DNA of 64,000 nucleotides. It comes from Flavobacterium pectinovorum. Its GTDB lineage: Bacteria; Bacteroidota; Bacteroidia; Flavobacteriales; Flavobacteriaceae. The stretch spans positions 186,001 to 250,000 of the forward strand of contig NZ_RCZH01000005.1 in assembly GCF_006438875.1 (NCBI RefSeq), in the 5' to 3' direction. Both the position numbers and the translations under genes were made by a program. Under the pieces are notes generated by a model. The model made no database searches, was not told where the DNA came from, and was given only the letters and a program-made list of their open reading frames with translations. Below, one piece after another: positions 54,303 through 63,953 of the stretch; positions within the stretch are counted from its first letter, which is position 1; each line of letters begins with the position of its first letter.

Positions 54303-56939
54303 ATGACAATTCCAGCACAATTTGACGCTAAAACGATCGAGAATAAATGGTATGATTACTGGATGAAAAATAATTATTTTCATTCGGAGCCAGATCATAG
54401 AACACCTTATACAATTGTAATCCCGCCACCAAACGTCACAGGAGTTTTGCACATGGGGCATATGTTGAACAATACAATTCAGGATGTTTTGATTCGTAGA
54501 GCGCGTCTTAAAGGTTTCAATGCCTGTTGGGTTCCGGGAACGGATCACGCATCTATTGCAACGGAAGCAAAAGTTGTAGCAAAATTAAAAGCAGAAGGAA
54601 TCAATAAAAATGATTTGACCCGCGAAGAATTTTTGGCGCACGCCTGGGAATGGACAGATAAATATGGTGGAGTAATTCTTGATCAGCTTAAAAAATTAGG
54701 TGCTTCCTGCGATTGGGAAAGAACTAAATTTACGATGGATCCTGATATGTCAGCTTCTGTAATTAAATCATTTGTTGACTTGTATAACAAAGGATTAATC
54801 TATAGAGGATACCGAATGGTAAACTGGGATCCTGAAGCAAAAACAACGCTTTCTGACGAAGAAGTTATTTATGAAGAACAACAAGGAAAATTATTTTTCC
54901 TAAACTATAAAATTGAGGGAACTGAGGAATTTTTGACCATTGCCACAACTCGTCCCGAAACTATTTTTGGAGATACCGCAATTTGTATCAATCCAAATGA
55001 TGAACGTTTTGCACATTTAAAAGGAAAAAAAGCAATTGTTCCTATTTGTGGTCGTGTAATTCCAATTATCGAAGATGAATATGTAGATGTAGAATTCGGA
55101 ACAGGATGTTTGAAAGTAACTCCGGCGCACGATATGAACGATAAAACGCTTGGAGAGAAACACAATCTTGAAATCGTTGATATCTTTAATGAAGATGCTA
55201 CGCTAAATAGTTTCGGGTTGCATTATCAGGGGAAAGATCGTTTTGTGGTTCGTACCGAGATTGCAAAAGAATTAGAAGAAATTGGAGCTTTGGCAAAAAC
55301 CGAAATCCATTTGAATAAAGTAGGAACATCTGAAAGAACCAAAGCGGTAATCGAACCAAGATTATCAGATCAATGGTTTTTGAAAATGGAAGATTTAGTA
55401 AAACCGGCAATCAAATCTGTTTTGGTTGATGGAGATATTAAATTGCATCCAAAACGTTTTGAAAATACATATGCACACTGGTTAAACAATATTCGTGATT
55501 GGAATATTTCTCGTCAATTATGGTGGGGACAACAAATTCCGGCTTATTATTACGGAGACGGAAAAGAAGATTTCGTAGTTGCAGAATCTATAGAAGACGC
55601 TTTAGCTTTAGCGAAAGAAAAAACGAACAATCAACAATTAACAATCAACAATTTAAGGCAAGATGTTGATGCATTAGATACATGGTTCTCATCTTGGCTT
55701 TGGCCAATGTCAGTTTTTGGTGGAATCATGGATCCTGAAAGTGAAGATTTCAAGTATTATTATCCAACAAATGACTTGGTTACAGGTCCGGATATTTTGT
55801 TTTTCTGGGTTGCGAGAATGATTATTGCAGGTTACGAATATGCGGGCGAAAAACCCTTTACAAATGTATATCTAACAGGTTTGGTACGCGATAAACAACG
55901 TCGTAAAATGTCTAAATCATTAGGGAATTCTCCTGATCCTTTGGATTTGATTGAGAAATTTGGTGCAGATGGTGTTCGTGTAGGATTGCTTTTGAGTGCT
56001 TCTGCAGGAAATGACATTATGTTTGATGAAGAATTATGTAATCAGGGAAAAGCGTTTACAAACAAAATCTGGAATGCCTTTAAATTGATTAAAGGTTGGG
56101 AAGTTTCAGAAACTATTCCACAACCGGAATCATCAAAAGTAGCCATTGAATGGTTTGAAGCTAAATTGCAGCAAACATTGGTTGACATTGAAGATAATTT
56201 TGAGAAATACAGAATTTCAGATTCATTAATGGCAATCTATAAATTGGTTTGGGATGATTTCTGTGCATTGTTTTTAGAGATGATCAAACCGGCGTATCAA
56301 CAACCAATTGATCAAACGACGTTTGATAAAGCAATCGAGATGTTAGAAAATAACTTGAAATTGTTGCATCCTTTCATGCCTTTCTTAACCGAAGAAATCT
56401 GGCATTTAATTACTGACAGAACTGCTGATGAAGCTTTGATCGTTTCAACATGGCCAGAATTAAAACCATTTAACGCAAGTTTAGTTACTGATTTTGAAAG
56501 TACAATTGAAGTAATTTCAGGAATTAGAACGATTCGTAAGGAGAAAAATATTGCATCTAAAGACAGCATAGAATTAAAAGCAATTAATAACGAGAATCTT
56601 TCAACTTATTTTGATTCAATCGTAACAAAATTAGGAAATATTTCTACTTTCGAATATGTTTCGGCCAAAGTTGACGGAGCGTTATCTTTCCGTGTAAAAT
56701 CAAACGAATATTTCATTCCAATTTCAGGAGGAAATATTGATGTTGAAGCTGAAGTTGCAAAGTTAACCGCAGAGTTGGTTTACACACAAGGTTTCTTAAA
56801 ATCAGTTCAGGCAAAATTGTCTAACGAGAAATTTGTTGCCGGAGCACCTGAAAAGGTTTTAGCAAACGAAAAACAAAAAGAAGCTGATGCATTGGCAAAA
56901 ATTGCAACAATCGAGCAAAGTATAGCTGGTTTGAAATAA
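54303..56939 (+). CDS. valS: Valyl-tRNA synthetase
   Basis: This 878-residue class I synthetase has the HIGH-type motif PPPNVTGVLHMGHML near residue 42, GTDHASIATEAKV, DTWFSSWLWPMSVFGG, and the KMSKS loop RRKMSKSLGN. The C-terminal coiled coil (about 810-878, VEAEVAKLTAELVY) is typical of ValRS. It attaches valine to its tRNA and edits threonine. A short Asn/Gln-rich insert, TNNQQLTINN, lies at about residues 440-450, just before the DTWFSS region, and is encoded by the same repeat as in the aminotransferase gene. Confidence 0.96.
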   Translation: MTIPAQFDAKTIENKWYDYWMKNNYFHSEPDHRTPYTIVIPPPNVTGVLHMGHMLNNTIQDVLIRRARLKGFNACWVPGTDHASIATEAKVVAKLKAEGINKNDLTREEFLAHAWEWTDKYGGVILDQLKKLGASCDWERTKFTMDPDMSASVIKSFVDLYNKGLIYRGYRMVNWDPEAKTTLSDEEVIYEEQQGKLFFLNYKIEGTEEFLTIATTRPETIFGDTAICINPNDERFAHLKGKKAIVPICGRVIPIIEDEYVDVEFGTGCLKVTPAHDMNDKTLGEKHNLEIVDIFNEDATLNSFGLHYQGKDRFVVRTEIAKELEEIGALAKTEIHLNKVGTSERTKAVIEPRLSDQWFLKMEDLVKPAIKSVLVDGDIKLHPKRFENTYAHWLNNIRDWNISRQLWWGQQIPAYYYGDGKEDFVVAESIEDALALAKEKTNNQQLTINNLRQDVDALDTWFSSWLWPMSVFGGIMDPESEDFKYYYPTNDLVTGPDILFFWVARMIIAGYEYAGEKPFTNVYLTGLVRDKQRRKMSKSLGNSPDPLDLIEKFGADGVRVGLLLSASAGNDIMFDEELCNQGKAFTNKIWNAFKLIKGWEVSETIPQPESSKVAIEWFEAKLQQTLVDIEDNFEKYRISDSLMAIYKLVWDDFCALFLEMIKPAYQQPIDQTTFDKAIEMLENNLKLLHPFMPFLTEEIWHLITDRTADEALIVSTWPELKPFNASLVTDFESTIEVISGIRTIRKEKNIASKDSIELKAINNENLSTYFDSIVTKLGNISTFEYVSAKVDGALSFRVKSNEYFIPISGGNIDVEAEVAKLTAELVYTQGFLKSVQAKLSNEKFVAGAPEKVLANEKQKEADALAKIATIEQSIAGLK
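55625..55653 (+). repeat. CAATCAACAATTAA-type repeat in frame within valS
   Basis: GAACAATCAACAATTAACAA and TCAACAATTT encode TNNQQLTINNL in a surface-loop position. The text nearly matches that at 9247-9286. Confidence 0.75.
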
Positions 56940-56962
56940 GAATCAGATTTACTTTTAAATAT

Positions 56963-56998
56963 AAAACCCGACAGATTCTGAAAATTTGTCGGGTTTTG
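56963..56998 (+). terminator. Intrinsic terminator after valS
   Basis: AAAACCCGACA and TGTCGGGTTTT are perfect 11-base arms around a 14-base loop, ending in a T run. Confidence 0.9.
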
Positions 56999-57012
56999 CT
57001 TTTAAAAAAAAA

Positions 57013-57074
57013 TAGCCACGAATTTACGAATTATTTTCACACATAATGAGTAATAATTCGTGAATTCGTGGCTA
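57013..57074. repeat. Palindromic repeat, GCCACGAATT family, copy 4
   Basis: TAGCCACGAATTTACGAATT to 57035 and its complement at 57052-57074 form 23-base arms with one mismatch. It sits between the convergent valS and permease genes, right after the valS terminator. Confidence 0.9.
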
Positions 57075-57091
57075 TAAAACACTTTGCATTA

Positions 57092-58408
57092 TTACTTTTT
57101 CTTTCGAGTCAAAACCAAAAACAAAGGATAAGAAATCAGTGTAATAACAACTATAATTCCGAAACTTTTAGGATCACTAAATACAAATCCAATCAAAAGT
57201 GAAATTGAAGCTACAATCGCAATAATAGTCGTCCACGGATACCAAAAGGAACGGTAAGGTCTTGGTAAATCCGGTTCTGATTTTCTTAATTTTATAAGAG
57301 AACAATATGCCAATCCCCAAACAATAATAGAGGTGAAGGCAGCAAATGAAAACAGAACTTCAAAAGAACCGATACAAATCAAAAACAAACTAAATAGCGA
57401 TGAAACTAAAAGCGCAACGATTGGAGTTCCGCCTTTGTTTACGGTTGTTCCTTTTTCGGTAAAAAAACCATCGCGGCTTAATCCGTATAAGATTCTTGGC
57501 GGAATCATCATAAATGCATTCAGAATACTGATTAACGAGAAAATCGAAATTACAGTAACGATAATTGCTCCGTTTTTTCCGAAAATAATATTAGCAACAT
57601 CGGCTGCAGCCAGATTTGATTTTGCTACATTTTCAACAGGAAGGATATAGAAAAAAGCAACATTTATTAAAATGTAAATCGCTATAACTAGTAAAACACC
57701 ACTATATAAGGATTTCGGAATATTCTTTCCCGGATCATCATTTTCTTCGGCAAAAAAGCAAACGCTATTCCAGCCATTATAGGTTCCGATAATAAGTTGA
57801 AGCGATTTGAAAAATCCAAATAATAAACCAATTTGGACCACAGTATTATCTTTTGGAATTGGCGCTAATTTCACGCCCGAATACATAAAACAAGCAACAA
57901 CCAAAGCAAAAAAACAAATCACTTTTAAGAAACTGGTAATTTGCTGAATCGTACTTCCATTTTTTACGCCACTTAAATGTAATAAAACAAAGGCAATTAG
58001 TAAAGAAATAGCCATTTCGGTCGAGTAATCCTTAAGATTTGGAAACAAAATAATAATATATTCGCTAATTACAATGCAGTAAAATGCGGGTGGAATCGCA
58101 TTGGTAATATAATCAAACCAACCCGAAAGAAATCCGGCATAATTGCCAAAAGCCCTTTTGATATAATTGTAAGATCCTCCAGCTTTTGGAAGCATTGTCG
58201 CTAATTCGGCATATGAATTTGCACCAATTAAAACAAATAATCCGCCAAAAAGCCAAGAAGCAATAATGAGCCAATAATTGTCTAATAGAGATGCAATTGT
58301 ACCGGGAGTTCTTAGGATTCCAACTCCAATAGTTCCTCCAATCAAAACGGCGATATTAAAACTTAATCCGAGAGTTTTTTGTAATTGGTTTTTCTTGGAA
58401 TCTGACAT
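57092..58408 (-). CDS. APC-family amino acid permease
   Basis: This 438-residue protein has 12 membrane helices and the APC signature: FNIAVLIGGTIGVGILRTPG at the N-terminus, GGSYNYIKRAFGNYAGFLSG, and TYNGWNSVCFFAEENDDPGK. The length is normal for the YfnA or LAT-like group. It imports amino acids, probably with protons or by exchange; the substrate is unknown. It faces valS at its 3' end. Its promoter is not evident. Confidence 0.92.
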   Translation of the reverse strand: MSDSKKNQLQKTLGLSFNIAVLIGGTIGVGILRTPGTIASLLDNYWLIIASWLFGGLFVLIGANSYAELATMLPKAGGSYNYIKRAFGNYAGFLSGWFDYITNAIPPAFYCIVISEYIIILFPNLKDYSTEMAISLLIAFVLLHLSGVKNGSTIQQITSFLKVICFFALVVACFMYSGVKLAPIPKDNTVVQIGLLFGFFKSLQLIIGTYNGWNSVCFFAEENDDPGKNIPKSLYSGVLLVIAIYILINVAFFYILPVENVAKSNLAAADVANIIFGKNGAIIVTVISIFSLISILNAFMMIPPRILYGLSRDGFFTEKGTTVNKGGTPIVALLVSSLFSLFLICIGSFEVLFSFAAFTSIIVWGLAYCSLIKLRKSEPDLPRPYRSFWYPWTTIIAIVASISLLIGFVFSDPKSFGIIVVITLISYPLFLVLTRKKK

Positions 58409-58491
58409 ATTTAGAATTTTTATTTTGATGAGATAATAATTATCTGCCTGACAAAAGTACTATAATTAGAACATTTTCTTTTGCGAAAACA

Positions 58492-58522
58492 AAAAACCTC
58501 ATTTAGAAATAAATGAGGTTTT
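58492..58522 (-). terminator. Terminator for the TonB-dependent receptor gene
   Basis: AAAACCTCATTTA and TAAATGAGGTTTT are perfect 13-base arms around GAAA. On the minus strand a T-rich tail follows (from the A run at 58486-58495). Confidence 0.88.
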
Positions 58523-58549
58523 GGTAATAAAAATCTAATTCAAATATTT

Positions 58550-60823
58550 TTAGAACTTGTATCTTAAGCTTGTCAAAATCTGACGAGGCGCAATTGGATT
58601 TACACTGTAATTTTCGTGAACAGTGTAATTCAATTCGTTTGTAATATTTGATAATTTACATAAGATTGAGATCTTTTTCCAAGTATAACCAGCTGATACA
58701 TCTATTGTTGTGTAAGCTTCTAATGGAATTTCTCTATCCCAGATTCCGTTTGGTTTAGTAGAGTCGTATTGATTGTTCCAACCACCAGTTCTTTTTCCAA
58801 TATAATTTCCGATTGCTCCAACAGAAACGCCTTTAAAGAAACCATCCTGCAACGTATAAAAGAAACTTAAATTTGCTGTATTAGCAGGAGTTCTTGCTAA
58901 ACGATCACCTTCTATAAAACTTCCGTTTAATCCGGATGTTTGTGTATAACGCATATCATTATAACTGTAACCTGCAATAATGTTTAAACCTTCAGTTGGT
59001 CTTGCTGTAAGATCAATTTCGATACCTTTACTTTTAGTTTCTCCACTTAAAACTTTTACGTTAGTGTCAATATTTGGAGTTGTTCCGTCTGCTTTAAATT
59101 CAGCAGTTTGTGCTAAGTTACTGTTAGTGATTTGATAAACAGTAAAGTTTGCACTGAAAAGTCCGCGCAAGAAATCTGTTTTGATTCCTGCTTCATATTG
59201 GTCAATAATCGATGGAGCAATTGGTTTTAAATCTGCAGTTGTTCCTGTATTAGGTGTAAATGAACTTGAGTAACTACCAAACAAAGAGATTTCTTTTATT
59301 GGCTGGTAGATTAATCCAAATTTTGGAGAAAAAGCATTATCCAGTTTTTTACTACCAACAACAGGTGTCGCTTTTTCCGGGCTTACAGTTTGAGCACCGC
59401 TAACAAGTGTTTCTTTGTAAGTTGTTACTTCAGCTTCTTGCCAAGACCAACGAACACCTGCTAAAACTTTGAATTTATCTGTAATAGAAATCAAGTCTTG
59501 AAAATAGGCGCCAAAACGATTGGTTTCTGTTTTTGCGATTTGAGTAGCTCTTGCATTCGGAATATCGTTTCTTTGTGTCGAAGGATCGAAATCAAAAAGA
59601 TTGATAGTATCATAAAGACTCGGATCATACTTACCATTTACCTTAACTGCTTTTTCGTTAAAAGCATAAGTATAAGCAGTTGCAAATGAATTTTCCCAAT
59701 CTACACCTGTAAAGATCTGATGTTTTACAGATCCGGTATTGAAGTTTCCCTGAAGGCTTAATTGGTCTCCAAGAATTTGTTCTAAGTTTTTTGTCTGACT
59801 TAATCCTCTATTCCAGTAACCAGGAATTGGGTATATTTTAGTATCATCTAAATTAGATAATTGAGCTGTTGATTTTTGAGTTCTGTTATAATTCTGGAAT
59901 GAGCTATTAAAATTAAGTTTCCAGTTTTTATTGAAATCATGATTTAATAATACAGATGCACTTGCAGATTTTGTATTACCATTAGACCAAAGAGAACCGT
60001 AAAAAGCATTACGTGGTAAATCAAGAATTTGTTTTCCTATAATTCCTGTACCAAAATCCGGAGTCCAGTCTGCAGTTAAATAATCTCCCTGAACTGTAAT
60101 TTGTGTTTTAGGACTGACAGTGAAAAGTAAGGATGGATTTACATATACACGCTCATTTTTTACAACATCTCTAAAACTTTCAGAGTTTTCATAAGAACCA
60201 TTGATTCTAAAAGCAATAGACTTATTAAGAGGTCCGTAAAAATCAAAAGAAGGCTTGTAGAAGGAGTAACTTCCCATTTGCATTGAAATTTCACCACCTT
60301 TTTTGAATGATGGTGTTTTAGTTACCAAATTTAATATACAACCCGGAGCAACATTTCCAAATAATAATGCAGAACCACCTTTTAAAAATTCCACTTTTTC
60401 TAAACCTGAAACATCAGGAATAGAACCTGCATTATAACGAAATCCATTTTTAAACATATTGTTAGTAGACATGTCATATCCTCTGGAAAAGAAAGATTCC
60501 TGAGCTCCTCCACGGGCAGAACCTACATAAACTCCATTAGCGTTTTTTATAACTTCGCTTAAACGAACCGCTTGCTGTTGCTCTATAACATCAGAACCTA
60601 TAATTTGTATACTTTGAGGGTTATCCATTGGTTTCAAACCAGAACGAACAGCAGTAACAGGTTTTGGTTCTTTACCTTTAGTAACAATTACTTCATTAAG
60701 AATTTCTCCTTTTTTATTTTTTACAGTATCATTTACAGTTGAACCGCTTTCTGTACTTGTATATTCCTGACTATAAGATGCAAAACTTATCAAAGATAAA
60801 GCAAGTAGTAAATTATATTTCAT
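58550..60823 (-). CDS. TonB-dependent siderophore-type receptor
   Basis: This 757-residue outer-membrane receptor has a signal peptide, a TonB-box-like region, then a plug with MDNPQSIQIIGSDVIEQQ and ANGVYVGSARGGAQESFFSR and GSALLFGNVAPGCILNLV. A 22-strand barrel follows (SRISPKTQITVQGDY-type text: FTVSPKTQITVQGDYLTADW), and the last residue is phenylalanine. FhuA/FhuE-type siderophore receptors share this pattern. It lacks the N-terminal carboxypeptidase-like domain seen in SusC proteins. It probably imports an iron chelate. A strong promoter lies upstream, and the DUF4198 gene is next on the same strand. Confidence 0.92.
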   Translation of the reverse strand: MKYNLLLALSLISFASYSQEYTSTESGSTVNDTVKNKKGEILNEVIVTKGKEPKPVTAVRSGLKPMDNPQSIQIIGSDVIEQQQAVRLSEVIKNANGVYVGSARGGAQESFFSRGYDMSTNNMFKNGFRYNAGSIPDVSGLEKVEFLKGGSALLFGNVAPGCILNLVTKTPSFKKGGEISMQMGSYSFYKPSFDFYGPLNKSIAFRINGSYENSESFRDVVKNERVYVNPSLLFTVSPKTQITVQGDYLTADWTPDFGTGIIGKQILDLPRNAFYGSLWSNGNTKSASASVLLNHDFNKNWKLNFNSSFQNYNRTQKSTAQLSNLDDTKIYPIPGYWNRGLSQTKNLEQILGDQLSLQGNFNTGSVKHQIFTGVDWENSFATAYTYAFNEKAVKVNGKYDPSLYDTINLFDFDPSTQRNDIPNARATQIAKTETNRFGAYFQDLISITDKFKVLAGVRWSWQEAEVTTYKETLVSGAQTVSPEKATPVVGSKKLDNAFSPKFGLIYQPIKEISLFGSYSSSFTPNTGTTADLKPIAPSIIDQYEAGIKTDFLRGLFSANFTVYQITNSNLAQTAEFKADGTTPNIDTNVKVLSGETKSKGIEIDLTARPTEGLNIIAGYSYNDMRYTQTSGLNGSFIEGDRLARTPANTANLSFFYTLQDGFFKGVSVGAIGNYIGKRTGGWNNQYDSTKPNGIWDREIPLEAYTTIDVSAGYTWKKISILCKLSNITNELNYTVHENYSVNPIAPRQILTSLRYKF

Positions 60824-60858
60824 GGTATTTATTTAGATTTAATAAAAATAACTTTTTG

Positions 60859-60889
60859 CAAATATAAGGTCTCATAAATGCTTTAACAA
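60859..60889 (-). promoter_or_regulatory. Bacteroidota-type promoter for the TonB-dependent receptor
   Basis: On the minus strand TTG (60889-60887), 20 bases, then TATATTTG (60866-60859). This is an excellent consensus fit 36 bases before the ATG. No convincing Fur-like palindrome was seen. Confidence 0.8.
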
Positions 60890-61032
60890 AATTTTTAGAG
60901 ATATTTCGGTACTTAAACCTTTCTTAGTTCTTTCTTAAGATTGGCTTAAGATTTTGTGTTTTTAATTTTAATTATCTATTAATGCAGAATGATTCTAAAG
61001 AGTGATTGGAGTTTTAAATTACTTTTAGGCAT

Positions 61033-61063
61033 AAAAAAAAACCTTATCCAAAAGACAAGGTTT
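61033..61063 (-). terminator. Terminator for the DUF4198 gene
   Basis: AAACCTTATCC and GACAAGGTTT pair with slight mismatch around AAAA. On the minus strand a run of T follows (the A run at 61033-61041). Confidence 0.75.
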
Positions 61064-61109
61064 GATTGAAGATGAACTTCTTATTAAAACTGAAAAATGC
61101 AGTTGAAAA

Positions 61110-61835
61110 TTATTTAACTGTTATTAAGTAAGTAGCCATTTTCCAGATTTCATCATATTTTTTGCCATTATGTTCTCCGGCAGCTTTCTCCGTATAAGCA
61201 AATTCTACCATATAGTTTCCTGGCCATATTGGTGTAAACGAAGTTTCTCCGTTTTCATTACTCCACAATTCTTTTTCCCAACCGTTTGGCGCAATTACTT
61301 TCATTTTTTGTTTTTTCGCTGCTTTAGCTTCATATAGAGCGTCTATATTTAAGACGGCTTTTTGTTTGGCAGTTGCTGCATCTTTAGAATACAAACTAAT
61401 AATGTTTGTATTTGTAATAGCTTCATTTCCTTTTGCAGTATTCCCAACAGTAACTGTAGCACTTGAGTTATAATCTAACTTCATAGTTCCGTAAACATCT
61501 TTTACTGTATGGTGCATTACTACCGTATAAACACCATCTTCATCCGGTGTAAAAAAAGCTTGATATTTATTTTCTAAAGCTGTTGCAGTAAGCTTAGTTT
61601 CTTTTTTCGACGGACTAATTACAACCAACGAAAAATCTTTTAAATCAGAAAACCATTTTGCAGAAGCCGTAATGTCGTTATCTGAAAATTCTCCAAAGAA
61701 AACGGAAATTTCCTGTGCTTTTCCTTTTGTTCCGGTTGCTTTAGTTTCGATCCAAAGTGCGTGGGCGAATAGAGCAGGACTTGCAACTAACATAAATAGT
61801 AAAAATGCTATAGATTTTAAATTTTTAGATTTCAT
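61110..61835 (-). CDS. DUF4198 domain periplasmic protein
   Basis: This 241-residue protein has a signal peptide ending ALFAHALWIE. AHALWIET directly after the signal, with its histidine, is the usual start of DUF4198 proteins, which are thought to work in nickel, cobalt or other metal uptake. A second Ig-like domain at the C-terminus has FTPIWPGNYMVEFAYTE. It has its own promoter (61869-61898) and terminator, 287 bases upstream of the receptor gene. A shared role in metal uptake is inferred from adjacency. Confidence 0.85.
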   Translation of the reverse strand: MKSKNLKSIAFLLFMLVASPALFAHALWIETKATGTKGKAQEISVFFGEFSDNDITASAKWFSDLKDFSLVVISPSKKETKLTATALENKYQAFFTPDEDGVYTVVMHHTVKDVYGTMKLDYNSSATVTVGNTAKGNEAITNTNIISLYSKDAATAKQKAVLNIDALYEAKAAKKQKMKVIAPNGWEKELWSNENGETSFTPIWPGNYMVEFAYTEKAAGEHNGKKYDEIWKMATYLITVK

Positions 61836-61868
61836 AGTATTAAATTAAGGAGTTAATGTTTATTATCA

Positions 61869-61898
61869 CAAATGTAAAGTTTAATATTATTTAAACAA
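61869..61898 (-). promoter_or_regulatory. Bacteroidota-type promoter for the DUF4198 gene
   Basis: On the minus strand TTG (61898-61896), 19 bases, then TACATTTG (61876-61869). This is an excellent consensus fit about 34 bases before the ATG. Confidence 0.8.
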
Positions 61899-61995
61899 TT
61901 TTTATTTAGAATAAATATTAATAATGATTTTTAAGGTTATAAATTAAACTTAAAATTAGAAAGGATAATCTCTATAAAGATTGTCTCTAAAAGCT

Positions 61996-62003
61996 TAATT
62001 TTG
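61996..62003 (+). promoter_or_regulatory. Candidate -7 element (TAATTTTG) for the MFS gene
   Basis: TAATTTTG matches TAnnTTTG and lies 22 bases before the ATG at 62026. The nearest TTG upstream is only 12 bases away, so the match is partial. Confidence 0.45.
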
Positions 62004-62025
62004 CAGCATTAAATTGAGTTATTAG

Positions 62026-63186
62026 ATGATTTTACCCTTTTTCAAAAAAATACAAAATACACCCAGAGGATTCCGAATAGCCAATACTGTGTTTTTTTTC
62101 CTTTCCGGATTTGGATATTCTTCTTGGGTTTCCCGAATTCCGCATATAAAAGCACAATTACATTTATCCGAAGCTCAATTTGGAACTGTTTTATTTGCTT
62201 TCCCAATAGGTTTAATGCTCACAATGCCTTTTACAGGAAAGTTATTGAATAAATACAGTAGCCGCTACATCATGTTATTGGGAGCAATCATGTTTAACAT
62301 CGTTTTGTCTTTGCCAGGTTTGGCTGCTTTTGTATGGCAGTTGGTTATTATACTTTTGATCTTTGGAGCTTCTCGTAATATTTTTAATTTGTCTATTAAT
62401 GCGCAATCTCTGGAGGTTCAAAAATTATATCCACAATCTATCATAACTCGTTTTCATGCTGTTTGGAGTATAGCCGTTTTTGCAGGCGCAGGTTTAGGTT
62501 ATGTAATGGTCACCAAACATATTGCGCCATCACATCATTTATTGGGAGTAAGTATTTTTATGATGGCTCTTACGTTTTGTTTTTACCCGTTGAGTATTCA
62601 TAATGAACCAGTACCGGTCAAAAAGAAGTTCTTTTCGATGCCGGAAAAAAACCTGATTAAGTTTGCCATCATTTGTTTTGTTTCAATGGCTTGCGAAAAT
62701 ACAATGTACGATTGGAGCGGTATTTATTTTCAAAATATATTGCATGCTTCGCCAAAGTTAACCAGTGCTGCATTTGTATTTTTTGCAACAGCGGTAACTT
62801 TAGGACGCTTGTTTGGAGATTATGGAGTAATGAAATTTGGTACGAAACGGATTCTGCTTTACAGCGGTATTTTGATCACTTTAGGATTTTTAATTTGTTT
62901 CTTATTTCCATTTATTTATCCAACTTTTTTCGGCTACATCTTAATCGGAGTTGGGGTTTCCTGCGTGGTTCCGTTGGTATTTAGCATTGCTGGAAGATCA
63001 TCAAAATTAAGCAGCGGATCTGCATTAACTTCGATATCTACAATTGGTTATCTGGGGTTTTTATTGGTTCCGCCAATGGTTGGTTTCATATCTGAATATT
63101 TAAGTATGAAATGGGCGTTTCTGGTAATGGCGGTTTTAGGTGTATTGATGATTTTTATGGTGAATAAAATCGGGGAGAAGGAATAG
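62026..63186 (+). CDS. MFS transporter
   Basis: This 386-residue protein has 12 membrane helices in two halves. The first loop carries TGKLLNKYSSRYIM in the place of MFS motif A, and the text RIPHIKAQLHLSEAQFGTVLF resembles the YbjJ/fucose-permease-like group. CENTMYDWSGIYF in helix 7 is typical of that group too. The substrate is unknown. It is divergent from the DUF4198 gene, with both promoters in the 190-base gap. Confidence 0.9.
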   Translation: MILPFFKKIQNTPRGFRIANTVFFFLSGFGYSSWVSRIPHIKAQLHLSEAQFGTVLFAFPIGLMLTMPFTGKLLNKYSSRYIMLLGAIMFNIVLSLPGLAAFVWQLVIILLIFGASRNIFNLSINAQSLEVQKLYPQSIITRFHAVWSIAVFAGAGLGYVMVTKHIAPSHHLLGVSIFMMALTFCFYPLSIHNEPVPVKKKFFSMPEKNLIKFAIICFVSMACENTMYDWSGIYFQNILHASPKLTSAAFVFFATAVTLGRLFGDYGVMKFGTKRILLYSGILITLGFLICFLFPFIYPTFFGYILIGVGVSCVVPLVFSIAGRSSKLSSGSALTSISTIGYLGFLLVPPMVGFISEYLSMKWAFLVMAVLGVLMIFMVNKIGEKE

Positions 63187-63213
63187 GTTTTTTTGAAGTT
63201 GCTGAGGTGCTAA

Positions 63214-63250
63214 ATATTGTAGGGCTGGACTTCAGTCCAGTTTAACAAAG
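63214..63250. repeat. Short CTGGACTTCAGTCCAG hairpin after the MFS gene
   Basis: CTGGACTTCAGTCCAG is a perfect palindrome after GTAGGG, followed by TTTAAC. It could be a weak terminator or the remains of a dispersed repeat. Confidence 0.5.
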
Positions 63251-63329
63251 ATTAGATTCACGAGTAAGAAGGTAACACCAGCAAAAGAAATAAAATATTC
63301 CAAAAAAACACAGAATCATTGGTTCTTTT

Positions 63330-63953
63330 TTATTCTTGATTTTCAATTTTAATATTTTTTAGTTTTTTAGACTTATAAAAATTTTCTTTTTGAAGGCATT
63401 TCTTGTTGGTATTAATGATAATTTCAAATGATTGATTTTTTAGATTGCCAACATAGATAATCGGAGAGTTTTTATCATTTTCAGTTTTTTCATATCCAAC
63501 TAAAAGAAACTTATTTTCATTGATCCAAATGACATCTTCAAAATATTTGGAATATTCATTATAGGCAATTCGTTGCCAAAGTTTCTTATTTATTTCGCAA
63601 AAATATATAGCTTGCCCGACATCAATATTAGAATAATATTTCTCGTTTTTCTTTTCAAGATTGAGTTGGTAACTGTAGATATCGATGAATTTATTTTTAT
63701 TTTCAGAATATGAAATTATCGGATCATACAATTGCTGAAATTTTTCTAATTTTTTTACATTTTGTTTTTCTACTTTTTCAAAGTCAGCAATACTGTCAAC
63801 TTTTATAAAATCGTTCCAATCAAAATTCTCAAATGAATTTGTCCAATCTGGAATATTCTTGTCTATTACAACTCTTAAATCTTTGACTTGTAAATTTTGG
63901 GATTGAATAGAATTTATCAGGAATAGAAAAAAAACAATAATTATATTTTTCAT
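63330..63953 (-). CDS. Secreted protein of unknown function
   Basis: This 207-residue protein has a signal peptide (ending SIQSQ) and is Lys/Asn-rich. Alternating beta-like segments are FIDIYSYQLNLEKK, AIYFCEINKKLW, KFLLVGYEKTE and SPIIYVGNLKNQSFEIII. I recognise no family. It lies near the right edge and faces the MFS gene at its 3' end. Nothing else is seen to 64000. Confidence 0.65.
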   Translation of the reverse strand: MKNIIIVFFLFLINSIQSQNLQVKDLRVVIDKNIPDWTNSFENFDWNDFIKVDSIADFEKVEKQNVKKLEKFQQLYDPIISYSENKNKFIDIYSYQLNLEKKNEKYYSNIDVGQAIYFCEINKKLWQRIAYNEYSKYFEDVIWINENKFLLVGYEKTENDKNSPIIYVGNLKNQSFEIIINTNKKCLQKENFYKSKKLKNIKIENQE

